Positions 24,210 to 35,751 of a DNA stretch of 64,000 nt are shown here, piece after piece. The notes under the pieces are model-generated. The model searched no databases, had not been told where the DNA came from, and worked only from the letters and a program-made list of their open reading frames with translations. How positions within the stretch are numbered: the first letter of the stretch is position 1; each line of letters begins with the position of its first letter. Source of the stretch: Varanus komodoensis (taxonomy: Eukaryota; Chordata; Lepidosauria; Squamata; Varanidae); the NCBI RefSeq assembly GCF_004798865.1, contig NW_025336598.1:14120904-14184903 (forward strand), given 5' to 3'. The translations under genes were made by a program, and so were the position numbers.

Positions 24210-27200
24210 CCAAGTATCCTGCCCAACAAATAGGGCAGGAGGATGGATGGCAGGACCAGGAGAGGGGCAGAGGTCAGGACCTATAGCTACATCCAAAAAT
24301 TAAGAAGTACAGTGGAAATGTCCAGGATATAATCTTGCATATATGTGGATCACCCAACAGAAATCTTTAATGTTTCTGTAAACATTGAGCATGTAACATT
24401 CAGCTATGGTTTATACATATATATTTATATTTTCATGAGTGGTTCTCAGGTAGTGACTTTCTAAATGAAGTATCACAGATTAAACAATAGAAGTATGATT
24501 TCAGATATAATGCCTTTTAATGGAATCCCTTAGGCATTTGCTATATGTAAAGAACTAAGCAATCAAATAATGTAAAGTTATTATCTATACTGTATAGATC
24601 CCTATACAGAGTGGGAATATCCCAACACTCCTGAGTTAAAGTCATGAGAACCTAAATATTATGTCTATACCCCAGAATAGAAGGATGATTTTCAGGTGGC
24701 TCATAGAGGTATCCGATGCTACTAAATCAAAAGAAAACCCTGGATTATGATACAAAAGGTAACCAGGGGTCTCAGACTGAGAAGCCAAGGGCCTGATCTC
24801 AGCTGCACTACAGCAATGCTCTTGCAGTAAGTCAGATGTGGTACCACAACTCCCAGCAGGTGACAGGTGACACAAAGAGCCAATAGGGCCCCATCTGGCC
24901 CTATAAAATTGCTGGTTCCTCAGTCTGAGCAGCACACTCTGAAGCTGCTTCCCAGCCTGTAGAGCCATCTGCTGGCCTCTGGCCCCCAGTCCTCACTGTG
25001 CAGCCCTCAAAAGCAGCACAGGATGAATAGGATAAAGGGCTGTTTTGACATAGGCTTCGATCCTGTGAAAAATTAAAACTATGGAAGTTCATGGAAGAAA
25101 AGGTAGCCATCCCTTTTCCTCCTGTTCCTTCTCTGAAGGGTCAAGTATTGTCCTGAACATTAGGAGAGAGTGTGAAGGGCTGTTGAGAGGGGAATTGTGT
25201 CAGGTATCCAGCTCCCTGTAGTCAAACAATCCTCATATCTTCATATTTATTATATAAATGACAAACAAGTATTGCTTCAGCCTACAGATAACATTCTCAT
25301 GCAACCAAAAGAGACAAGGGTTCCCCATAGCCTTGCATAACACAGAACCTCATTAATTGCATCTGGTTCCCTAGGTTAGATTAGGTTAGCAGGTTTCCTA
25401 ACTCAAACCCCAGAAAGTTCTTCCCAATATTGGGCTATTCCCCCCTTTCCCAAGTTGGTTCAGGATAAATGCTTTGACCCTCTAGAGAGGCTTTCGAGGC
25501 TATGAGTAGTAGGCAGAGAAAATGGACTTGGTGCTTGACTATAAGTTCAAAACTTTGCTTAGGATTCAAGCTTGGGATTATATTTCTGCATGGCTTTCTG
25601 GAAGGACAGAGGGATTCTTTACTTGAGTTTCTGGAGGAGCAATATGATTCTAGTGTTTTTTAAAAGTCTCTGCTTATAAAGAGAGAGGGGATGTTTAGCC
25701 AAGTATCTTTTGTACTTTTCCTTCTTTAGTGGATGCATTTATTCTGCCATGAAAGCATCCAGAACTTGCACCATTGAACTTTCTGTACAAACCTTTGAAC
25801 AGAAAGTTTGCAGAGATGTTGAAGTGCTCATAGGTAGTTTTTCATTTTGTTTTTTTACCCAGGATGGCCTGATATTTAAATTAAGGAATCCCCCCACCCT
25901 TGAACAGGAAGGGTAGAAAAAAATCCTTGCAGACGGACCTTCTCTGGGGACTGGTAATAGGATAAAAGGCCTTTCACCTCTAGGTCATGGATCTAAATGT
26001 GGCCAGAAAGCATAGAAGAGTGAAAGTCATTACCATCTCATGTTTGTTCAGTAGCTGATGGGGTATGAGTCATTGTTCTTTCAGACTTCTTGCCTAGTGG
26101 CCAGGTGGCCATGATAGAGAAATCATTACAGTCACCATTAATACAATTTATACAATTCACAGGGGTCTCAGCACAGCAACAAATAGACTGGACAGATGCT
26201 CTTTGTCAAGTCAATATATGCTGGATGGGTACAGGCAAATGCAGTATTATATGTGTGATGATTACAAATATCTGGGAGAATCTGAACACCAGCATCTGCA
26301 GAGGAAACAGGAGCTCATACAGGAATGCCATTGGAAGACATCTGAATACAGGTACTTTCAATGGTGACGGTTGGTCATTATGTCTCATATACTTGGACTC
26401 TGTTGATTTGCCAGCTATCATCTAAGGTGAGTGCTGGCTGGGGCAGGAGCATTTTCAGATCACCCTTCTCCAAAGACCAAAGACTTCTGTCATTGCAGAG
26501 TCAGTGACCTCCTAGCTGTGACAAAGGCTCCATCCATGTGACGCAGTGCATTACCAGAACAGTAAGGTTCCCTGGAACAGGCTAGGATTCTACCTCACAT
26601 GGTCAAAAAGCCTTTAGCATGGCTAAAGACGGTGAAAATACCAGCGCCTTGCCATCCCAGAGGCCTTTGGGTATTTGTGTATGATCCAAAATGAATCACA
26701 GAATGCATGCTTCCTCAGAAGGGTGCTTGTGAGAGTCGCTGGAAAAATATCAGCAAAGGGCACATGTGCAGGACTGCCTTTCCCCAGGGCTGGGGTTCCA
26801 AATCATCCCCAGTGTGGAAACTCATTATGAGACTCAACACTATCTTGTCAGTGGGGTTCTTGCATGCACAACAGCCCACTGTGTGAGGGAATCTCAGAAG
26901 TTCCTTTGGGTATCATCAAGAAGTGGAACTTGTCTTCTTGCCATGTGTAAAACCTCTGTAGTGGACTTGGATCATTCTGCAGCTGTTGCTACTGCTGCAG
27001 ATGAAATGGCTCACTAGATCTTCATCTGGAAGAATTTTAGCAGATGAGTGTCAGTTATGAATGTCTCAGGATGTAGCAGTGATGCTGTTTGGAAATATGC
27101 TGTTTTACATATGTGTTGCCAGACTGGGTGTTTTCCAGCCTGAATGTGAAAGGATAATCACAGAAAGGTTATGATAAAGTTCCAACATTTTTTGCTCGTG

Positions 27201-30125
27201 AGAAAATATACTGTTCAGCAATCGCTCCAGAGCTTCCTACCATTTGGGGAAGTGTGCTGCCTGTGAGGCTTTGCCACTTGTGCCTTTTCCTATCTCTTAA
27301 TCAAGCTTGGATTCACATTTCCTATGAAATCCCTGCAGTGATCAGCAGTTTCTGCCTAATGACAATTCCCCTTCTCCATCCCTGCTGTGACACTTTGAGC
27401 CCACTGCAGTGCCCTTCCCTATCTGGAGGACATCTTTTGTGATGCATATTCACTTAGGGTTATGTTTCCTTTGTTCGACATGTGACATGGCATTGTGCCG
27501 CTAGTCTCCGGGGAGCAGGTTTGCTTTATTGTTCCTGCAAATATGTACTGCTGGCTGCAGCTCTGGGAAGGCACTGAGTTTGTGCTTGAATGATGCCGAC
27601 CTGGACAACTGCTCAGACCCCCAGCAGATGGTGGTGCAGGGTCTCCAGTGATCTGGAACTAATAGCCTGTGCTGTTTCTTTTTTTGTTTCCGACAGTCAG
27701 CTGGGCTGTACGTTTCCCTTCTTTCTGTGGCAACAGCTGTATACATGCTACAAACTGGCAGAACACTAACTGCCACTTAAGGGTGACTCCTCAGTCATTA
27801 ATAACACAACTCTTAGGCAGTGGAAAATCTCATCTGACCAAGCCCATGTGAGCATGACATGTTTCTTTCTATCATGAGTAGGAGGAGGAAGAGACTCACC
27901 TCCCACCTCAGGTACGAATCAAGAATATGTTAAAAGAAGCAATGCATGAGACCAACACATGCTTCTCCTTCCTGTGTAAGGAAGCACCTTTCTCCATAGC
28001 CCTATGTGATCACAAGAAACTGCTTCAGCACTTTCTTTGGGAAGTTGTCCCAAAGATAAAATCAAATGAGGGACTCTCAAAAAGTCATTGTAAAAATAAA
28101 ATCCATCAGTGTAGGTTAGCTAACTGTGACATACCATCTTTCTTATCTTCAGCTGATTATCCCACTTTTGAAATCTAGGCATATCATTCTCAGGGATCCT
28201 GTGTTCAGACTCAGACCACTATGCATCAGAAGAGCACTGTGGGGCATCAAGGACCTAGAGATCGAGGGAGACCGTCCTCCCATCTGCTTTATCTCAAGAA
28301 GCAGCTTATTGGCAATACTCCAACTGAGAGAAGCTTTTACAGTTGATGCAGGGGTCAAGTCTCCCATGGGACAATGCTTTTTTTACATTGCCTGCTCTGG
28401 GGAATGACTTCCCACTGACATTCCTGATGCCAGTGACTTAGTAGTCACATCAGTTCCCAGCAGGACACGTGTCAGTAGGCAGCATCACTGGGTACCTGCC
28501 AGGGTTCCAGCATGCTGGCAGGACCTACTGCTGTTTTTTGCTGCATCTTTTCCACTTCTGAGCTCTAACAAACCACCATTTTACTTTCCCACAAGATGCC
28601 TTCTATGTAATATCATTCCACAGAACTGTAGGAGATTGAAATATTGATTAGACCCAGCCACCTGGCAATGCTTAGAGCACTGCTGAGGTCTACTACTTTT
28701 AGGGAAGTCTGCCAGGGCCCACTGATGAAGGAGAGGGTCTACCAGAGTGCATTCTGCCCAGGACCTCCTCAAACCTGGAGCAAGCATGCTCTGCTGATAT
28801 ATAACTAAAGTAGTCCCAGTGGGCACTTGTGATTTGCCAGGGGTCACGAGAGCACACATTTCAGCAACATAACATATTTCTTCCATTGGAGGCTGATCTT
28901 CTCTTAGAATGCAGGCCAGGAATATCTGCACTGCTGGTTCAACAGCTCATCCTCAGGAGACTTTGAACCAGTGTTGAGAGCATTACTCTAAGTTATGCTC
29001 TGCTTAGGCTTTGCTTTTTTCTCCAGCTACCCCGGGTATTCTGTCCAGGGCCCTGACACTATGTTACCCCAGTATGATGTTTGGGTCTTGGGAAAAACTG
29101 TTTGAGATCCATCTTTTCTGCCACTCTGAAAAACAGTAAAAATGATATTATATGGATTATAAAGAAGGATAATTGTTCAGAACAAAACAGGAAAACTGGG
29201 TCTCCAGAAGCAAATACTAAAGTGAACTTACCTTATCAGGGGGTCTGTAGATAAAAGGTCTGTAGATCAATGAAATGTATGCACTTAGGTTTCATTTAAA
29301 AGGCTTATGGGATTACAAGTGGTCCTTTTGTGTGGGAAACTTATGTGGAAAGCTTGTTGTTATCTCAAACTTTTACTGTAAAAGATCATGTACAGAACTA
29401 TACTGAAAGGAAGGCTACAGATGTATGGTGAGAGATTATTGGACTGGCACTTGGTTCAGAGCCACAGGTAGAGCTTTTTCCTGTTTTGGTTACAGTGAGG
29501 GGCCTCACTGCACACTAGGGTCTTTCAATCACACCTTCCACTCATGTGGAATATCTGCTGTTAGAACTCAGCCCTGAATCTGGGATGTGGACCAGCTGCA
29601 TGGACAGAGCCAGGCAGTGTTGCATCCACAGGGTGCCTTTTTCGGTGTCCACCAAGACCCCATTCCCCTCTCAATGGTTATCATTGCTATATTTTCATAT
29701 GGACACCTGGGGTTGTTTCAAAGTGAAGTATGAGTCTGTAGCTGTTATTTCCCATGAATACCTCTAGGCAGGTCACTTATCTTTGGGGCTAGTTATGCCT
29801 ACCCATGGCTGTCATTTTATAATTGCACCCAGAACCATTTCTCAAATTTTCAAAGGTGTCTGTAAGCCCCCAAAGGTGTCTAGCCCTGTCTTAAAGGAAT
29901 TCACATGCCAACTACTTAGGACTAAGGCTTCCCCCACAAGCCAGCCTGAAACACCCACAGATTCTTTTAGACACTACAGAGAACCACAGGACTGCAAGGC
30001 TTCAAGTCCTGCTAAGGGCCTACTCTTATATCTAAGCCCTGCTAAGCCCTTCTAAGAGTCTGCTCTCAGATACAAAGCTTCAGCTGTTCTCTCTACCTGT
30101 TGCCTGTTGCAGATGCCCAAGATTT
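24210..30125. other. 6 kb unresolved accessory sequence
   Basis: Slightly richer in long frames than its surroundings, but no family was recognised with confidence. At about 26140-26350 a plus-strand frame reads through MLDGYRQMQYYMCDDYKYLG and SEHQHLQRKQELIQE, which looks protein-like. It could be a fragment of an old retroelement or pseudogene. I saw no SINE, LINE or DNA-transposon ends here. Confidence 0.35.
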
Positions 30126-30129
30126 AGTA

Positions 30130-30264
30130 CAGCCTTCCCCAACTTGATGCCCTCCAGATATTTCTGACCACAAAGTTCAGGATTCCTGACTATTGGGCAT
30201 TCCAGGTGGGGCTAATGGGAACAGAAGTCCAAAACACCTGAAGGTCACTATGCTGTGGAAGGCT
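30130..30264. mobile_element. palindromic hAT-type MITE (CAGCCTTCCCCAAC family)
   Basis: It begins CAGCCTTCCCCAACTTGATG then CCCTCCAGAT, and ends with AAGTCCAAAACACCTGAAGG and TGTGGAAGGCT. This is the well-known sauropsid hairpin element with complementary ends (GGTTGGGGAAGGCTG) and an ACTCCCATCAG-like centre. The flanks (ATTTAGTA and ATTTGTGG) are only partly alike, so the target duplication has decayed. Confidence 0.75.
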
Positions 30265-30274
30265 CATTTGTGGT

Positions 30275-30733
30275 TGTCAGGATCTGTCTGGAGGTAGCAT
30301 CTTGCTTTCTGAAGCCTTTTCACAGCCTGCTCCTCCATTGTAACCCCTCTGCCTCTTGGCCCTGCATCCAGTCAAGGCTCTATGCATGCAGCTTTTGCAG
30401 TGCCCAGTTGGCCTCAAGAGGACAGTTCTCTGGCTTGCACCACTAATCTGTCAGAGCTGAGCTGCAGGCAGCTGTTTAGGGAGAGCCAAAGGTCACACTA
30501 AAGGTCAGAGCTGAGGCTGTTGAGCCAGGAGGTTGAGCCAAGAATCAGAGCTTGGAGGTCAAGCCAGGGAACAAACTAAGAAACATGATCACTGAGCGGC
30601 AAAGTGTTTGCCTGAAGAAGAAGACTTTATAGCCCTTTCTGCTGAAGAGAGCTGCTGGCCAGACAGTGTTGATGGAACTGCTTTGGTAGCTGTGAGCTAT
30701 ATCCTGAGAGACAATTCACTATGTAGGCTGACA
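30275..30733 (-). mobile_element. solo Ty3/gypsy-like LTR (fossil)
   Basis: It begins TGTCAGGATC and ends GGCTGACA, the inverted terminal TGTCA/TGACA expected of gypsy-type LTRs. On the minus strand there is a TATA-like GGGCTATAAAGTC. Downstream lie GGCTTGACCTCCAAGCTCTG and GGCTCAACCTCCTGGCTC, the U5-like style also seen at 10443. No second LTR or clear target duplication was found. The copy is old, and its left end lies 10 bp from the hAT MITE. Confidence 0.6.
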
Positions 30734-30739
30734 GCTCAC

Positions 30740-32050
30740 CACAGAGAGCAGCTATATTCAAAACTGTATAATTGCTGATCCTAGCCCCAGCAGCTAGGCT
30801 AACATAATCTTATTAACAAAGATTTAATCTCTCTTCTCTCCCCCACCTGTATTTGTTTAGCAAAGAGAATTCAGTGCTTTTTGGAGAATGAAGGTTTGTT
30901 TGCAGGTTTATAAGGCTTCCAAAAGGCATGTACCAAGAAAAACCAGCACCATGGCTGGACCAAAAATGGAAGAGTTGTCCATGAAAGCTTTCAACAGAGG
31001 TGAAAGGAAGATTTAAATTATATAGTATGATTCAAGAAGTAGATTCAGGAAGTGTTAATTATATAGTATGCAGCCCCACTGATCTGGACTGGAACCACCA
31101 TATGCGTGGGAGGGAGGCTTGCTCCTTCCCCAGCCATGAAATAATCCCCTGAGCAAAGCAGAAAAGAAAAGAGAATACCCCCAGTATTGCCAATCATCCC
31201 CCTCTGTCTTAAAAAACAACCCACATCTGGAGGGAGCAGCTGAAGAGGAAAAGATTAAACTACCCCTCCATGCATATGGTTGTCCCAATCTGTATCAGAG
31301 CCCCCACAAGCCTACCTAGCAGTTAAAAAAAGTTGGGTAGTGCTGTTACATAATTTGCTTAACATGTAGCTTGACCATAAACTGGCTTAATATGCCAAAG
31401 CAATATCAGCACATGGCCACTTCTTTTTGGCTAAGTAGACATGTGATCCCATTACATTCATCAGGCCAGTTTGTATGATGAAAGAAGATGTGGTATGAAT
31501 AACACAAGTGTATTGTAGGACATAGACCTCTGTGGTAGAACATTTAAAACAGAATTCTACCTATAGATTTTGGGTGACACATTGCTATCATTTGCCAACA
31601 GCAGTGAGGGAAAAAGGGAAACACCATGCTCTCCTGCCACCTTCCTTCCGTACATCAATGCCTGTGAGGTGGAAAGGGTGATAGGGACAGCAGTGGGCAC
31701 CAGCTCTGTTCTGGGGTCCCTAAACGAAGGTCTAGGCATCTTCCTAAAGCACAACCAAAATTTGTTTTAGAACAAATACCCAATAATGAGATTTAAGGAA
31801 AAGAACTGGCAAAAAGCAAATAAAAGCTTAGGGCTTGTAGAGTCCCAGCCTATCCTTTTAAAGTCCTCTCAGTCTTCACTTCTCCTAATCCAGAAATTTA
31901 GCTACACCAGACCTCAGACTTTGCACTTTGATCTCTCCATGCATATTTCTCACTTTCTAGAGTGAGAGAATTAGCTTGGAGTTGTGAAGTGGAAGAAGAC
32001 TTAGGACACAATGGGAAAATGTCAAGTATTACCCAAGAGCCAAACGAGTT
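30740..32050. other. intergenic, nothing recognised
   Basis: Overlapping frames at 31557-31770 on both strands are the only open stretches. They resemble no known protein. Confidence 0.4.
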
Positions 32051-32057
32051 TAAATTT

Positions 32058-32152
32058 AAAGTGCAGCTGTAAAACTTGCTATGCAGAAGTAAATTCCATT
32101 AAGTTCAGTAGGACTTACTTCCTAGTCAATGTTTTCAGGACTGTAGGTGTAT
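32058..32152. mobile_element. decayed MITE, cAATCCTAT/AGTAAGT type
   Basis: GCAGAAGTAAATTCCATTAA, GTTCAGTAGGACTTACTTCC and CAGGACTGTAGG follow the hairpin layout of the family described at 4335. Confidence 0.5.
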
Positions 32153-32230
32153 GTATGAGTGAGTGACTCAGCTGGAATTAAAATGGGAAAATGCACAGAA
32201 GAGCTATGGTATGATTGTAAACCAGTGTAT

Positions 32231-32484
32231 GGAGAGCCAGTGTGGTGTAGACGTTAAGAGTGCTGGTTAAGAGGAACTGGGACTCAGGCAATCTGGGTTC
32301 TTGTCCTCGCTCAGCCATGAAGCTAACTGGGAGACTTTGGCCAGTCACAGACTCTCAGCCCAACCTACCTCACATGCTTGTTGTTCTGGGGATAAGATTG
32401 GGAGCAGGAAGAAGAGAATGAGCTAAGTTGCCTTGAGTTCTTTAAAAAAAAAGGTGGGATCTAAATCTAATAAATTAATAAATG
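32231..32484 (+). mobile_element. squamate tRNA-derived SINE
   Basis: The head GGAGAGCCAGTGTGGTGTAG is followed by GTTAAGAGTGCTGG. The B-box-like GGGTTCTTGTCCT and the body GGCCAGTCACAGACTCTCAG, CCCAACCTACCTCACATG come next. The tail AAGTTGCCTTGAGTTCTTTA runs into GGTGGGATCTAAATCTAATA and an A-rich end. It is close to full length. Confidence 0.9.
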
Positions 32485-32529
32485 AACTGGCCTACTCAGC
32501 AGTACCATTACTTTCAATGGACATCAAAA

Positions 32530-32605
32530 TAAGAGAATTATAGAGCTGGAAGGGATCTTCAAGGACATCTTGTCCAACACAGGGAGTCATGAATTCAATA
32601 TCCCT
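32530..32605 (-). mobile_element. CR1-like LINE 3' end, short
   Basis: AGAATTATAGAGCTGGAAGG, GATCTTCAAGGACATCTTGT and CCAACACAGG is the diverged antisense of the CR1 terminus ('ATAGAGTTGGAAGGGACCTC...TCATCTAGTCCAACCCC'). Confidence 0.6.
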
Positions 32606-32609
32606 TTAG

Positions 32610-34250
32610 AGGATATTTTTGCCTTTTTAGCTTGGACTGGGGGACTCCCTTGTTTCCTTCTCCCCCACTTCTCTTCCTAAGAATTTCTTATATTCCTTCT
32701 TGTATAGTAATCTATGTCCTTTTTGAAGCCCATAGGAGCTTATTTTCTCCCTCATGGTGCAATCCTAAACTCATTTACTCATAGAATTGCAGCCTTAACC
32801 TTCTGGCTTTCACTAGTCAGCTGCAATCCTAAAGATACCTTTTCTTTTAAGCCAAATGAAGTCTTGTAGCTCCTTAAAATCTAACTGATTTATTTTTGTC
32901 AGCTTTGTAGACCAAAGTTCACTTTGGGAGATAGGAGACCCTTTTAAGTCCTTTCTTTTCAGCTAGGATAAGTGGAGAAACAGGGCTTGGAACCATCAAT
33001 TTTAACTGGATTTTACAGAGGAAATGTTGACGGAAGAAGACAGGAGACATTTGCTCTGAAGACAAAGGTTGCTCAGCATGCAGCGTTGTTAGCCAGAGCT
33101 CTCCAGAGTGATCAAGTCCACACAGCCTTAGAATGAACAAGAAACTCCACTTAGATTCGGGATTCAAGAACAAAGACTGGTCTCAAAACACACAAGTCCT
33201 TTCTCAGGAGTGCTTCATAAAAGAACATTCTAGGAGAGAGGCCAAAGAATGTAGCAAACTGTCCACTAAGCAATCTAGCTCCCTGCTGAACTCTGAAACA
33301 CATTAACTATTTGCGTGCACGATCATCTGCTGTTGTATACTAATACAAGGAGAATGAATTCAGCAACCCCATGAGTTGATTTCTAGACAGGTAACCCTAG
33401 AAGAGTTGAAAACAAGAAACAAGAAAGGTTCTTGCAGCCCTTTAAAGGTGAACAAATGTTACAGCGCCTTCAAGAGAGTCTGTGACTCAATATAGAAACA
33501 GGAAGTCATTAATCATTCTACCTTCTCTATGGGAACCTGCAGGCGACAAACAGCTCTGTATGTGGTCCTCACAAGACTCCTAAGTCCTTGAAAGGGTTTG
33601 TATTTTGCTTCGGCCTCTTTTGAGCTCTATTTGCTCCCATTTGGGAGGGAGAATAGCAGCTTCCAGACCCATCCCCCATAGTGGCAGGTGGTAGTCTGGC
33701 CCAGGCCAACGAACTCTTGGCTAAAGTCCCTCCAAAAGCCTCTTTAAAACTTTAAATATCAGGCTATGTCCATCACAGTCACCATTCCCTATGAAGAGGA
33801 GATCTGAAAGTGGCGCAAGGCAGAAACATGCATAAGCAAGAAAGTGACAGCTTAAAACATCAAGACCAGGATCACCAGGGCACACTATATATCACTTGAT
33901 GGGCAGTGCTGCAGACAGACATGCTTCTGCCCTTCCAACAGACATTAGTGCATGAATGTGGAGTCAGTGTTCAAGAAAGTGGTGAGGCAGCAGATGCAGC
34001 ATAAATTTCTGGGTATGACTTGGCAGAAGAAAGCATACAAGAGCTTTGTTACCAACAGCACCATGAAAGTCATCAGAATATTCAATTTCCAATCAAGAAA
34101 TTTATCAGCACTAGGAAAATATACATATTATGCATCAGTACAACAGCTTTTCCTTGTGAATGACATAGGAATATGTAGAGGCCTTTAAAGATCTCCTTGG
34201 TTACCCAGGGGCCTGAAGGGATTATCCAGCTGATTTCCCCCCCACTTTTA
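32610..34250. other. intergenic, nothing recognised
   Basis: No family or gene was recognised. The text GTGCAATCCTAAAC near 32758 may be another MITE scrap. Confidence 0.4.
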
Positions 34251-34254
34251 CTGT

Positions 34255-34395
34255 ATACATTTAGTTATTTAAAATTAATTTATTTATGGTATTTGTAGTG
34301 TCTTTTTTGTTGTTTTATTCAGTGTTGTAAACTGTCCAGAGAGCTTAGGTTATGGGGTGGTATAAAAATAAAACACATTATTATTATAATTATTG
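34255..34395 (+). mobile_element. LINE 3' tail (L2/CR1-type)
   Basis: A T-rich UTR leads to AAACTGTCCAGAGAGCTTAG, GTTATGGGGTGGTATAAAAA, TAAAACACATTATTATTATA. This is the common 'AACCGCCCAGAGAGCTTCGG ... GGGCGGTATAAAAAT' retroposon terminus. Related but weaker tails occur at 39290, 41850 and 56360. Confidence 0.6.
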
Positions 34396-34573
34396 ACTGC
34401 CCAAATGCAGTCATTTTTCAGAACCAGTTCTTTTAAAATTCCAAGTGGCATTCCATAATCTTTTTCCAAGAAAATGGTCATGTTGTTAAAAAAAAATCAC
34501 CTGATTGTAAAATGTGCAACAGAGTCTAGCTATATTAGAGTACAGTAAAGCAATCTCAGTATCTTGATAGCAA

Positions 34574-35250
34574 CTGCGAGAATGAATAAATTGATTCGGT
34601 AGGGAAGATCCTTTCACCTTGAACCTCAGCAGTTTATTGAAAGATCACTCAGGCACCTTCTGCAGAGAAACCCATACTTACACAGTGCTGTTGGCTAGAG
34701 GCCACACCAACTACAAGCTTCCAGAACATATACAGAGTGTTTTATAGGTTTTGAGTCTCATGTCATAGCAGCTGATCAGGTGATCATGAAATAAGGGGAA
34801 CACAGTGAAAAGAACATGAGAGCTCTGCAGAGGAGACTTAATACAATAGTTTTGATTACAAGATATTGAAAGATCACTCAGGCACCTTCTGCAGAGAAAC
34901 CCATACTTACACAGTGCTGTTGGCTAGAGGCCACACCAACTACAAGCTTCCAGAACATATACAGAGTGTTTTATAGGTTTTGAGTCTCATGTCATAGCAG
35001 CTGATCAGGTGATCATGAAATAAGGGGAACACAGTGAAAAGAACATGAGAGCTCTGCAGAGGAGACTTAATACAATAGTTTTGATTACAAGATATTAATA
35101 TAACAATCACTGAGACACAGAGATTATCGTAAGTCTTGGCATGCAAATGAGGATGATTGCAATACTGCTAGGAAAACTTGTCTGGCCACCTTATCAGTTT
35201 TGTTTGCTGTTAGTCCAAGAATAGACAGTGGTTAACTTTCCTTGGGAACC
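34574..35250 (-). mobile_element. probable LTR of an endogenous retrovirus-like element (fossil)
   Basis: On the minus strand a TATA-like CCTATAAAAC (34739-34752) is followed about 105 bp later by AATAAA (34633-34638) and a short U5-like stretch ending near TCATTCTCGCA. This is the spacing of a retroviral LTR promoter and poly(A) site. Most of it is doubled by the tandem duplication at 34635-35092. The outer edges are approximate, no internal genes were recognised, and it is probably a solo LTR. Confidence 0.4.
34635..35092. repeat. perfect 229-bp tandem duplication (two units)
   Basis: Unit 1 is 34635-34863 and unit 2 is 34864-35092. I see no mismatch between them over the full length, and identity runs 4 bases further (to 35096). 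The absence of divergence next to much older repeats suggests a recent event, or an assembly artefact. Confidence 0.9.
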
Positions 35251-35511
35251 CCATTCTGTAAAGGCTTTTCCAACCAAAGGGAGTAGCCATCTCTTAAAGT
35301 GATAGCTTTGATAATAACACTAAACAGAACCCTGCCTTGAAATGCTGGTACTTTCTGAGAAAGAGGTGCAAAGATGTTGCAGGTTTGATTTTATAATGCA
35401 AAGGCACATATAAGCAACCTTTTTCTACCAGGATTTATCTGAATTTCCCCAACATATGCTATGGTTCCTTTTCAATAAAAGTTCTACAAATACATCATTG
35501 TTCTCTAATAA

Positions 35512-35740
35512 AAGCCAGTGTGGTGTGGTGGTTAAGAGCATGGGACTGGGACTCAGACGATCTGGGTTCTAGTCCCCGCTCAGCCATGGAGGCAACTGGG
35601 TGACTTTGGGCCAGTCACAGATCTCAGCCCAACCTACCTCACAGGGTTGTTGTTGTGGGGATATGATGGAGGAGAATGATGTAAGCTGCCTTGAGCCCTT
35701 TGTAGGAAAAAGGGAGGATATAAATTGAAAATAAATAAAA
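35512..35740 (+). mobile_element. squamate tRNA-derived SINE, well preserved
   Basis: The head AGCCAGTGTGGTGTGGTGGT is followed by TAAGAGCATGGGACTGGG and the B box GGGTTCTAGTCCCC (35564-35577). Then come TGGGTGACTTTGGGCCAGTC, CCCAACCTACCTCACAGGG and TTGTTGTTGTGGGGATATGA. The tail is GCTGCCTTGAGCCCTTTG, then GGAGGATATAAATTG and an A-rich end. It is the best-preserved SINE here and lies immediately upstream of the hAT transposase relic. Confidence 0.92.
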
Positions 35741-35751
35741 TCAGATGAAGC

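Noticed and set aside
19584-35740. tRNA-like promoter boxes at 19636, 32280 and 35564 considered as tRNA genes
   Set aside because: Each is part of a SINE with the family body and tail, and no cloverleaf with a paired acceptor stem is present.
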